This document shows, one piece after another, positions 1-6,220 of a stretch of DNA of 6,220 bases (the stretch's first letter is position 1; each line of letters opens with the position of its first letter). The notes under the pieces are model-generated. The model worked only from the letters and a program-made list of their open reading frames with translations, was not told where the DNA came from and ran no database searches. Both the position numbers and the translations under genes were made by a program. Origin of the DNA: Miltoncostaeales bacterium (GTDB taxonomy: Bacteria > Actinomycetota > Thermoleophilia > Miltoncostaeales > Miltoncostaeaceae). The DNA lies in contig JAUROO010000081.1 in assembly GCA_030829765.1 (NCBI GenBank), forward strand, positions 1 to 6,220, given 5' to 3'.

Positions 1-583
<583 letters not shown>

Positions 584-584
<1 letters not shown>

Positions 585-1792
585 TGGCAGCGCTCGTCCG
601 GGTCGACTCGCCGGGGCAGTCGTGGGCCCATGAGCGCGTGCTGGTGCGCGCGGACCTCAACGCGCCCCTCGAGGCCGGCCCGGGCGGCGCCCCCCGGGTT
701 GCCGACGACGCGCGCATCCGTGCATCGGTGGCCACCCTGCGCCATCTGCTCGACGCGGGCGCGGCGGTCGCGGTGTGCTCCCACCTCGGGAGGCCGAAGG
801 GAAAGCGGGTGGACGACCTGTCGCTCGCGCCGTGCGCCGCGCGGCTGTCGGAACTGCTGGGGCAGCCCGTGGAGTTGCTCGCCGACTGCCAGGGCTCCGA
901 CGTCGAGGCCCGCATCCGCGCGCTCGGCCCCGGCGAGATCGTGATGCTCGAGAACCTGCGCTTCCACGCGGAGGAGGAGGGGAACGACGCGGCCTTCGCC
1001 GATCGCCTCGCCGCCGGGTTCACCATGTACGTGAACGATGCCTTCGGGGCAGCGCACCGCGCGCACGCCTCCACCGAGGCCGTGGCCCGTCGGCTGGACC
1101 CGTGCGCCGGCCTGCTCCTGGCCCGCGAGGTCGAGGTACTCGGGGGCCTGCTCGACGCGCCGGAGTCGCCGTTCGTCGCGGTGCTCGGCGGGTCGAAGGC
1201 GAGCGACAAGCTGCCGCTCATCGAGAACCTGCTGGACCGTGCCGACCGCATCCTGATCGGCGGGGCCATGTGCTTCACGTTCCTGAAGGCGCTGGGCGAC
1301 CCGGTGGGCACCTCCCTGCACGAGGACAAGGACGCCCAGGCCCTTGCGCTGCGCCTGCTGGAGCGCGCGGCCAGGGTGAACTGCACGATCCAGCTGCCCA
1401 CGGACATCCTGGTGGCAGACCGCTTCGATGCGGGTGCCGACCTCAAGGTGGTTCCGAGCGACGGCATCCCGGACGGCTGGATGGGCGTGGACATCGGTCC
1501 CCGCACCGCGGCCGCGTACCGCGACGTCATCATGGGTGCGGGCACGGTGTTCTGGAACGGGCCGATGGGCGCGTTCGAGATCCCGCCGTTCGCCGAGGGC
1601 ACCCGCGCCGTGGCCGAGGCCATGGCCGCCTCACCCGCGGCCACCGTGGCGGGCGGCGGGGACTCCGGCGCAGCGCTGGGGGACATGGGCCTGGCCGACC
1701 GCCTGACCTGGGTATCCACCGGGGGCGGGGCGGCACTCGAGCTGATGGAGGGGCGCGCGCTGCCGGGGGTGGCCGCGCTGCCCACCGCATGA
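584..1792 (+). CDS. pgk: Phosphoglycerate kinase
   Basis: PGK transfers the acyl phosphate of 1,3-bisphosphoglycerate to ADP, giving ATP and 3-phosphoglycerate. With a GTG start at 584 it is 402 residues, the usual bacterial size. N-terminal substrate domain: VLVRADLNAPLE (R22, D24, N26), SHLGRPKG (66-73) and NDAFGAAHRAHAS with R159. Nucleotide domain: GGSKASDKL (202-210), VPSDGIPDGWMG, FWNGPMGAFE (323-332), GGGDS (357-361, with D360) and STGGG (378-382), ending ELMEGRALPGVAAL. No active-site motif is missing; small departures from consensus are ADLNAP for the more usual VDFNVP and KASDKL for KVSDKI. The GTG at 584 is chosen because it overlaps the gap stop (TAGTG) and gives a normal-length leader before the RADLN strand; the frame stays open to a GTG at 533, but that start would lie inside gap. 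No clear Shine-Dalgarno precedes it, so translation probably depends on coupling to gap. Its stop overlaps the tpiA start (ATGA). Confidence 0.97.
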
Positions 1793-2541
1793 GCGCACCC
1801 CGGCGCCCGCTGGTCGCGGGCAACTGGAAGATGCACAAGACCGCCGGCGAGGCGCGCGAGTTCTGCACGGCACTGGCCGTGCTCGTGGGCGCCGAGCCCC
1901 CGGTGGACGTTGCGGTGTGCCCGCCGTTCACGGCGCTGGAGGCATCGGTGGACGCCCTCGCGGACACCTCCATCGCGGTGTGCGCGCAGAACGTGCACGA
2001 GGCCGCCTCGGGGGCGCACACCGGCGAGGTGTCGGCCCCCATGCTTCTGGCGGCAGGCGTGGACGGTGCCCTGGTGGGCCACTCCGAGCGGCGTGCGGCG
2101 GGTGACACGGATGCCCAGGTGGCGCTGCGCGTGCGCGCCGGGATCGACGCCGGGCTCACCGTGGTGCTGTGCTGCGGTGAGTCGCTCGACATCCGGCGCG
2201 CGGGAGACACGCAGCGCTTCGTCACCCGCCAGGTGGAGTCGGCGCTGGCCGATGTGCATGCCGCCGACCTGCCGCGCCTGGTCATCGCCTACGAGCCCAT
2301 CTGGGCCATCGGCACAGGCGAGACCGCCACGCCGGAGCAGGCGCAGGAGGCGTGCGCCATCGTGCGGTCCGTGGCGTCCGAGCGCGTCGACGGCGCATCG
2401 CTGCGCATCCTCTACGGCGGCAGCGTCAACCCGGGCAACGCGGCCGAGTTGATGGCCTGCCCGGATGTCGACGGCGCCCTCGTGGGTGGCGCCAGCCTCG
2501 ATCCGGAGTCGTTCGCGCGCATCGTGGCGGCCGCGGGATGA
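1789..2541 (+). CDS. tpiA: Triose-phosphate isomerase
   Basis: TpiA interconverts dihydroxyacetone phosphate and glyceraldehyde 3-phosphate as a cytosolic (beta/alpha)8 barrel, normally a dimer. The protein is 250 residues, typical for the family. Catalytic groups are all present: N12 and K14 in AGNWKMHK, the electrophile H98 in VGHSERR, and the base E169 in AYEPIWAIGTG, where 173-177 form the mobile loop 6. The phosphate-binding motifs YGGSVNPGN (209-217) and VGGASL near the C-terminus are intact. The ATG at 1789 overlaps the pgk stop in an ATGA junction and places the NWK motif at the usual distance from the N-terminus. The frame is open far upstream through pgk, but that extension is a GC-rich shadow. 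The stop overlaps the gpmI start, again as ATGA. No Shine-Dalgarno is evident, so translational coupling with pgk is likely. Confidence 0.97.
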   Translation: MSAPRRPLVAGNWKMHKTAGEAREFCTALAVLVGAEPPVDVAVCPPFTALEASVDALADTSIAVCAQNVHEAASGAHTGEVSAPMLLAAGVDGALVGHSERRAAGDTDAQVALRVRAGIDAGLTVVLCCGESLDIRRAGDTQRFVTRQVESALADVHAADLPRLVIAYEPIWAIGTGETATPEQAQEACAIVRSVASERVDGASLRILYGGSVNPGNAAELMACPDVDGALVGGASLDPESFARIVAAAG

Positions 2542-4046
2542 GCGGCCCATTGGTGCTGGTGGTGATCGACGGCTTCGGCATCGCGCCGCCGGGCCCCGGT
2601 AACGCGGTTGACCTGGCGCGCACGCCCGTGCTCGATGCCCTCGCGCGCGAGGGGTCGGCCACCCTTCTGCAGGCAAGCGGCCTGCCGGTGGGCCTGCCCG
2701 ACGGGCAGATGGGCAACAGCGAGGTGGGGCACCTGAACCTGGGCGCCGGCCGTCGCGTCCCGCAGATGCTGGTGCGCATCGACGAGGCCGTGCAGGCTCC
2801 CGGTGGGCTTGGCGCGATTCCGGTGATCGGCGCGGCGCTGGACGCCGCGACGGGCGCCACCCTGCACCTGGTGGGTCTTGTGGGAACCGGCGGGGTCCAC
2901 GCGAGCCAGCGGCACCTGGTGGCGCTGCTCGACGCCGCCCGCCATCGCGGCGTACAGCGGGTGGTGGTGCACGCCATCACCGACGGCCGCGATTCACGCC
3001 CGGACTCCGCGCTGCCCGCCATCCGTGACCTGGAGGGCCGGGGCGCAACCATCGGCACGGTGGTGGGGCGCTACTGGGCCATGGATCGCGACCACCGGTG
3101 GGACCGCACGGCCCGTGCCTACCACGCCATGGTGCATGGCCGGGGCGAGGCCGCGGCGACCGCGGCCGAGGCCGTGCAGCGCTCGTATGACGCCGGCGTC
3201 ACCGATGAGTTCATCGAGCCCTGGGTAGTGGGCGATCCTGCTGCCGGGCGCATCCGCCCCGGGGACCAGGTGATCGTCTGGAACTTCCGGCCGGACCGCG
3301 CGCGGCAGATCACCCAGGCGCTCGGTGATCCGTCGTTCGATGGCTTCGACCGGGGCGGGGATCCGCCGCTTCCGGCCATCACCACCCTGACCCGCCTGCG
3401 CAGCGAGTGGACCTACCCGGTGGCGTTCGAGGCGGAGGACGTGCGGCAGGGCCTCGCAGAGTCGGTGAGCGATTCCGGACGCCGTCAGTTGCATGTGGCC
3501 GAGACCGAGAAGTACGCCCACGTGACGTATTTCTTCAACGGCGGGCGGGAGGATCCGTTCCCGGGCGAGGAGCGGAACCTGGTGCAGAGCCCGCAGCACG
3601 TGGCCACCTACGACGAGGCACCCGAGATGAGCGCCGCGGGCATCCGCGACGCGGTCGTGGGAGCGCTGGCGGAGGGTGGCCGCGAGTTCATCGTCATCAA
3701 CTTCGCGAACGCCGACATGGTGGGGCACACGGGCGTGGTGCCGGCCGCGGTGAGCGGCATCGAGGCCGTCGACCGCTGCATGGGGGACATCCGCCCGGCG
3801 GTCGCCGCGGCCGGTGGGCTGCTGCTGGTCACCGCAGATCACGGCAACTCCGAGGCCATGATCGAGCCTGACGGCAGCCCGAATACGGCCCACACCACCA
3901 ATCCGGTGCCGCTGTGGATCGATCGGCCGGGTCTCCCCCTGCGCGAGGGCAAGCTGGGGGATGTCGCGCCCACGGCCTGCGCGCTGATGGGCTGGGATGC
4001 GCCCGAGGTGATGACCGGCGACGTCCTCGTGGACGCGGCGGGCTAG
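2538..4046 (+). CDS. gpmI: 2,3-bisphosphoglycerate-independent phosphoglycerate mutase (iPGM)
   Basis: GpmI interconverts 3- and 2-phosphoglycerate without 2,3-bisphosphoglycerate, using two metal ions (usually Mn2+) and a phosphoserine intermediate; it belongs to the alkaline phosphatase superfamily. The 502 residues match the usual 505-515. Phosphatase-domain residues: D11 in VVIDGFG, nucleophile S61 in QMGNSEVGH, D393 and H397 in NADMVGH, D434 and H435 in TADHGNSE, and H452 in NTAHTTNP. Transferase-domain motifs: GGVH (H121), DGRD (149-152), RYWAMDRDHRWDR, NFRPDRARQ, and ETEKYAH with K325 followed by the GGREDPFPGEER segment. Every metal and catalytic ligand I can align is present, so it should be active. 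The ATG at 2538 overlaps the tpiA stop (ATGA); the preceding GCGGG is only a weak ribosome site. Many actinobacteria use a cofactor-dependent mutase (gpmA) encoded elsewhere, so its position directly after tpiA is a useful lineage hint. No secG follows it. Confidence 0.97.
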   Translation: MSGPLVLVVIDGFGIAPPGPGNAVDLARTPVLDALAREGSATLLQASGLPVGLPDGQMGNSEVGHLNLGAGRRVPQMLVRIDEAVQAPGGLGAIPVIGAALDAATGATLHLVGLVGTGGVHASQRHLVALLDAARHRGVQRVVVHAITDGRDSRPDSALPAIRDLEGRGATIGTVVGRYWAMDRDHRWDRTARAYHAMVHGRGEAAATAAEAVQRSYDAGVTDEFIEPWVVGDPAAGRIRPGDQVIVWNFRPDRARQITQALGDPSFDGFDRGGDPPLPAITTLTRLRSEWTYPVAFEAEDVRQGLAESVSDSGRRQLHVAETEKYAHVTYFFNGGREDPFPGEERNLVQSPQHVATYDEAPEMSAAGIRDAVVGALAEGGREFIVINFANADMVGHTGVVPAAVSGIEAVDRCMGDIRPAVAAAGGLLLVTADHGNSEAMIEPDGSPNTAHTTNPVPLWIDRPGLPLREGKLGDVAPTACALMGWDAPEVMTGDVLVDAAG

Positions 4047-4058
4047 GATGCCCCGCCG
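4036..4058 (+). other. Possible RNA hairpin over the gpmI stop and next ribosome-binding site
   Basis: Bases 4036-4042 (CGGCGGG) are exactly complementary to 4052-4058 (CCCGCCG), giving a 7-bp all-GC stem with a 9-base loop. The loop carries the gpmI stop TAG (4044-4046) and the AGGA ribosome-site candidate; the 3' arm ends one base before the next ATG. No T-run follows, so it does not look like an intrinsic terminator. It could tune translation or stabilise the upstream mRNA end, but such stems arise readily by chance in DNA this GC-rich. Confidence 0.3.
4045..4048 (+). promoter_or_regulatory. Candidate Shine-Dalgarno for the DUF2510 gene
   Basis: AGGA, overlapping the gpmI stop, lies 10 bases before the ATG at 4059. 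It is the only recognisable ribosome-binding site at a gene junction in this operon, and this is also the only same-strand junction without overlapping stop and start. It supports 4059 as the start. The spacing is slightly long. Confidence 0.45.
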
Positions 4059-4463
4059 ATGAGCACGCGTCCCCAGGAATGGCTTCCCGATCCATCGGGC
4101 CGGCACCAGCTGCGGTGGTGGGACGGCGCGCAGTGGACCGAGCATGTCAGCGACGACGGCGAGGCCGCCACCGACCAGCCCGGTGATGCCGGATTTCCTC
4201 CGCCGCCCCCGGCGGGGTCGGGCCCGGGTGCGCCGCCGCGGCGGTCGGGCCGGGCCACCGCATCACTCGTGCTCGGCATCGTCGGCATCCTCGTATTCCC
4301 TGTCGTGTGCTCCACCCTCGCGATCATCTTCGGCGCGCTGGCGCTCCGCGACATCGGTGACGACGACCGCATCGCGGGGCGCAGCATGGCCTGGTGGGGC
4401 CTTGGCCTCGGCATTGCGGGCCTGGTCATCGGCCTCGGCCTCATCGCGTACCGTTTTGCGTGA
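4059..4463 (+). CDS. Small membrane protein with DUF2510 N-terminus and DUF4190-like tail
   Basis: A 134-residue protein of unknown function. Residues 7-30 (EWLPDPSGRHQLRWWDGAQW and the next few residues) match the DUF2510 pattern: a short tryptophan-rich module found mainly in actinobacterial membrane proteins. Residues 31-66 form an acidic and then Pro/Gly-rich linker, probably disordered. Residues about 68-94 and 111-132 are hydrophobic and separated by the charged loop LRDIGDDDRIAGRS; this two-helix layout with a GALALRDI stretch is typical of DUF4190. There is no signal peptide, so a cytoplasmic DUF2510 head anchored by two helices is expected. The start is supported by AGGA at 4045-4048 and by the protein beginning directly with the domain. 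It lies 12 bases after gpmI, and its stop overlaps the next gene's ATG by one base (TGATG), so it is probably cotranscribed with both. No enzymatic residues are visible and no function should be assigned. Confidence 0.9.
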   Translation: MSTRPQEWLPDPSGRHQLRWWDGAQWTEHVSDDGEAATDQPGDAGFPPPPPAGSGPGAPPRRSGRATASLVLGIVGILVFPVVCSTLAIIFGALALRDIGDDDRIAGRSMAWWGLGLGIAGLVIGLGLIAYRFA

Positions 4464-4918
4464 TGGCCGGGATCTCCGACCGCATACACGTGAAGGCGCA
4501 GTCACCCGATGGCTATCGGGCGCTTGCCGGGCTCACGCGGGCCGGGCACCCCGACCACGCGCTGTCCGAGCTGGTGAAGCTGCGGGCCTCGCGGGTGAAC
4601 AACTGCCGCTACTGCGTGGACACGCACACCCGGGCCGGGCAGAAGGCCGGCCTGGACGATGCCCGCATCGCGGCGACGGCGGACTGGCGCGCATCCGATG
4701 TGTTCGACGAGCGCGAGCGCACCGCCCTGGCCCTCACCGACCTGCTCACCCGCACGGACGAGCTCGCGCAGGCCGAGGCGCCCGTGTCGGAGGCCACGTG
4801 GGACGCCGCCGCGCGGATTTTCCCCGGCGATGAGTTGGTGCAGCTGGTCTTCACCATCGCGGGCATCAACACATGGAACCGCATGATGATCGCCGAGGCG
4901 GTGTCGGCGGGGGAGTGA
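4463..4918 (+). CDS. AhpD-like / carboxymuconolactone decarboxylase family protein
   Basis: A 151-residue protein of the AhpD-like fold (CMD family). The signature is complete: E36, C48, C51 and H55 in ELVKLRASRVNNCRYCVDTH have exactly the E-(11)-C-xx-C-xxx-H spacing of Mycobacterium tuberculosis AhpD (E118, C130, C133, H137), where the CxxC pair and the relaying Glu/His reduce peroxides or regenerate AhpC. The C-terminal TIAGINTWNRMMIA (131-144) is the other family hallmark. A thiol-dependent peroxidase or disulfide reductase role in the cytosol is therefore plausible; a true 4-carboxymuconolactone decarboxylase is unlikely because the redox CxxC is present and no aromatic-degradation genes are nearby. 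No ahpC is in the window, so its partner is unknown. The ATG at 4463 overlaps the preceding stop (TGATG) and starts the protein at the usual place; the open frame extends upstream to 4394, inside the membrane-protein gene, but that is a shadow. Translation is probably coupled to that gene. Confidence 0.93.
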   Translation: MAGISDRIHVKAQSPDGYRALAGLTRAGHPDHALSELVKLRASRVNNCRYCVDTHTRAGQKAGLDDARIAATADWRASDVFDERERTALALTDLLTRTDELAQAEAPVSEATWDAAARIFPGDELVQLVFTIAGINTWNRMMIAEAVSAGE

Positions 4919-4929
4919 CGCCGGGCGGA

Positions 4930-5163
4930 TCAGGCCACGCGGATGAGCGTGGTGATGATGTCCGCCCGCTGCTCCATGGACACCACCTCGTGCCCGGCGT
5001 CGTGGCACCAGGCGGGGAGGTCCAGGAACACCATGGGGTCGTCGGCGAGGACCTCGAGCACCTCGCCCGGTGCCATGCGCTGGATGGCCTCGCGGGTCAG
5101 GGTCACGGGCACGGGGCACCATGTGCCCAGGGCGTCTACGCGGCGGGCCGGGGCGTGGCTCAT
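4930..5163 (-). CDS. TusA-family sulfur-carrier protein
   Basis: A 77-residue protein of the TusA/SirA/YeeD family. The defining motif is present near the N-terminus: DALGTWCPVP, with C16 in the CPxP box as the expected persulfide-carrying cysteine. It is followed by the typical helix and PGEVLEVLADDP (32-43), then DLPAWCHDAGHEV, which matches the family's second half; C53 is a second, non-signature cysteine. TusA proteins accept sulfur from a cysteine desulfurase or rhodanese and pass it on for tRNA 2-thiouridine, molybdenum-cofactor or other sulfur chemistry; which applies here cannot be read from sequence. The ATG at 5163 overlaps the stop of the upstream desulfurase-fold gene (GTGATGA: stop TGA 5165-5163, start 5163-5161); a GTG one codon earlier is a less likely alternative. 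The overlap implies translational coupling, and thus a shared pathway, with that gene. Only 11 bases separate its stop from the converging gene. Confidence 0.92.
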   Translation of the reverse strand: MSHAPARRVDALGTWCPVPVTLTREAIQRMAPGEVLEVLADDPMVFLDLPAWCHDAGHEVVSMEQRADIITTLIRVA

Positions 5164-6220
5164 CACGGGGCCATCGCGCGCAGTGCCTGCACGGCGTCCG
5201 CGTAGGCGCGGACTGCCTCGTCCACCTCGGCATCGGTGGTGCCGGGTCCCGCGGTCATCAGCACGGCCGACCGCGCGATCTCATCGTCCGCGCCCATGGC
5301 CTCGAGTACCGGCGATGCCTTGCCGGCGCCGAAGGTGCAGGCCGATCCCGGCGCCACGGCCACCCCGCGCGCGGCCATGGCGAGCGCAACGGCCTCGCCC
5401 TCCACGCCGCGCGCCGATACCTGCACGTGGCCCGGCAGGCGCTCATCCGGCCCCGGGCCGTTCAGCCGGGTTCCGGACACCGCGCATACCCCGCGGGCCA
5501 GGCGCGTGGCCCGCCGGCGCATGCGCGCGGCACGCGCCGGCATGTCCGCGAGGGCCTCGCGCGCCGCGGCGCCGAGCCCGGCGATCCCGGGCACATCGTG
5601 CGGCCCCCCGCGCTTGCCACCCTCCTCGGGGCCGCCCTCGATGAGCGGGTGCAGCCGCGCCCCCGGCCCCAGCAGCAGCGCGCCCGTCCACGCCGGTCCG
5701 CCCAGCGACCGGCCGTCGATCACCACCATGTCGGCTCCCAGCCCGTCGGGAATGGGGATGAGCCCCGCCGTCTCGCCCGCATCCAGCACCAGCGTGGCAT
5801 CCGCTGCGACGGACCGGGCCACCGCCACCTGCGTGGCGATGTCACGCACGGTCCCCACCTCGGCCTGGCCGTGCGTGAGCACGATGATGTCCGCGCCCCC
5901 GGCAGCCTGCCGCAGCGCGTGCTCGGGGACGTGCCCGGTGCCGTCCACCTCCGCCAGGCGCAGTTCCCCGCCCCGGCGGGTAAGCGATCGCCCGGCGGCC
6001 AGCGCCGAGGCGTGGGCCAGTGGATCGGCCGCGATCACCGGGCGTGGAGTGCCGCGCACGCCCGCGCTGCCCTTGAGGGCCAGGCTGCGCGCCTCGGTGG
6101 CACCGGAGGTGAACACCACCGACTCCCGTGGCCATCCGGTGATCGCGGCCACGGCCTCGCGCGCCTCCTCAATCGCCTCATGGGGTGCGCGTGCATGGTC
6201 GTGCACTGACATCGGGCTGC
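5163..6220 (-). CDS. NifS/IscS-fold (class V aminotransferase) protein lacking the PLP lysine; 5' end outside window
   Basis: A cysteine-desulfurase homologue (normally cysteine to alanine plus enzyme persulfide), cut by the window edge. The frame is open to the edge: S-P-M-S-V-H aligns with the family's N-P-S-S-L-H, so the ATG at 6212 is internal and about 25-30 residues with the LDNAATTP region are missing. Numbering from that ATG, family features kept are TSGATE (35-40), H67 (IscS His104), D144 (Asp180) and the persulfide loop GSAC with C292. The Schiff-base site is altered: SGHKxxGPKGxGAL reads DGRSLGGPAWTGAL, so Lys206 is S169 (TCG, 5708-5706) and His205 is R168. Also changed: NNETG to QAEVG, Gln183 to E147, RSGT to RGGP, and the substrate Arg of RxS to L318. 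No frameshift or stop occurs in over 1 kb. It is therefore probably not a standard PLP desulfurase; a pseudoenzyme, scaffold or altered sulfur carrier for the adjoining TusA protein is possible. Automated annotation would likely call it cysteine desulfurase. Confidence 0.88.
   Translation of the reverse strand, partial: SPMSVHDHARAPHEAIEEAREAVAAITGWPRESVVFTSGATEARSLALKGSAGVRGTPRPVIAADPLAHASALAAGRSLTRRGGELRLAEVDGTGHVPEHALRQAAGGADIIVLTHGQAEVGTVRDIATQVAVARSVAADATLVLDAGETAGLIPIPDGLGADMVVIDGRSLGGPAWTGALLLGPGARLHPLIEGGPEEGGKRGGPHDVPGIAGLGAAAREALADMPARAARMRRRATRLARGVCAVSGTRLNGPGPDERLPGHVQVSARGVEGEAVALAMAARGVAVAPGSACTFGAGKASPVLEAMGADDEIARSAVLMTAGPGTTDAEVDEAVRAYADAVQALRAMAP

Noticed and set aside
775..1788. 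In-frame upstream extension of tpiA through pgk, suggesting a fusion protein
   Set aside because: The extension is low-complexity Arg/Gly/Pro/Ala sequence in a shadow frame of pgk. TpiA begins normally at 1789 with NWK at residues 12-14.
2352..2537. In-frame upstream extension of gpmI
   Set aside because: It is a shadow of tpiA in another frame. The iPGM N-terminus (VVIDGFG) starts as expected from the ATG at 2538.
2994..4145. A 383-codon minus-strand frame opposite gpmI
   Set aside because: It has no family motif, is strongly biased in composition and lies opposite a gene with all iPGM catalytic residues.
4502..5233. A 243-codon minus-strand frame spanning the AhpD-like and TusA genes
   Set aside because: It runs through two better-supported genes on different strands, and its translation is Arg/Pro/His-rich without recognisable domains.
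5443..5711. A frameshift as the cause of the missing PLP lysine
   Set aside because: Family similarity continues in the same frame on both sides (GALLLGPG, then DVPGIAGLG and GSAC), and GGP and GAL flank the changed residues, so these are substitutions and not a shift.
5070..6209. A 379-codon plus-strand frame opposite the desulfurase-fold gene
   Set aside because: It is a compositional shadow. The minus strand shows clear NifS-family motifs (TSGATE, GSAC) over the same bases.

Overview
This is a GC-rich, tightly packed stretch of bacterial chromosome, most likely from an actinomycete (Actinomycetota). The high GC, the GTG and overlapping starts, and a small membrane protein joining a DUF2510-type N-terminus to a DUF4190-type tail all point there. 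The central glycolytic operon uses a cofactor-independent phosphoglycerate mutase (gpmI) where many actinobacteria carry secG after tpiA. That could fit a deep-branching class such as Thermoleophilia, but this placement is an inference and not proven by the window.

Layout: six genes run on the plus strand from 1 to 4918. They are gap (3' part only), pgk, tpiA, gpmI, a DUF2510/DUF4190 membrane protein and an AhpD/carboxymuconolactone-decarboxylase-like protein. Two genes run on the minus strand and meet them tail to tail: a NifS/IscS-fold protein whose 5' end lies beyond base 6220, and a TusA-family protein. Neighbouring genes on the same strand overlap by 1 to 4 bases, except gpmI and the DUF2510 gene, which are 12 bases apart. 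Only 11 bases separate the two converging stop codons. No stretch over 15 bases lacks a gene, and no promoter, RNA gene, repeat, CRISPR array or mobile element is visible.

How the genes work together: gap, pgk, tpiA and gpmI cover the triose-phosphate part of glycolysis and gluconeogenesis, interconverting dihydroxyacetone phosphate, glyceraldehyde 3-phosphate, 1,3-bisphosphoglycerate, 3-phosphoglycerate and 2-phosphoglycerate. The four proteins keep their recognisable catalytic residues. The two small downstream genes are probably carried on the same transcript and may tie a membrane factor and a thiol-redox enzyme to central carbon flux. The minus-strand pair looks like a sulfur-transfer module.

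The main surprise is the NifS/IscS-fold protein. It keeps the fold motifs and the persulfide-loop cysteine (GSAC), but the pyridoxal-phosphate Schiff-base lysine is serine, the adjacent histidine is arginine, and several other cofactor and substrate contacts are replaced. The frame is intact, so it looks like a maintained pseudoenzyme or a repurposed desulfurase coupled to a TusA protein with a normal CPxP motif.
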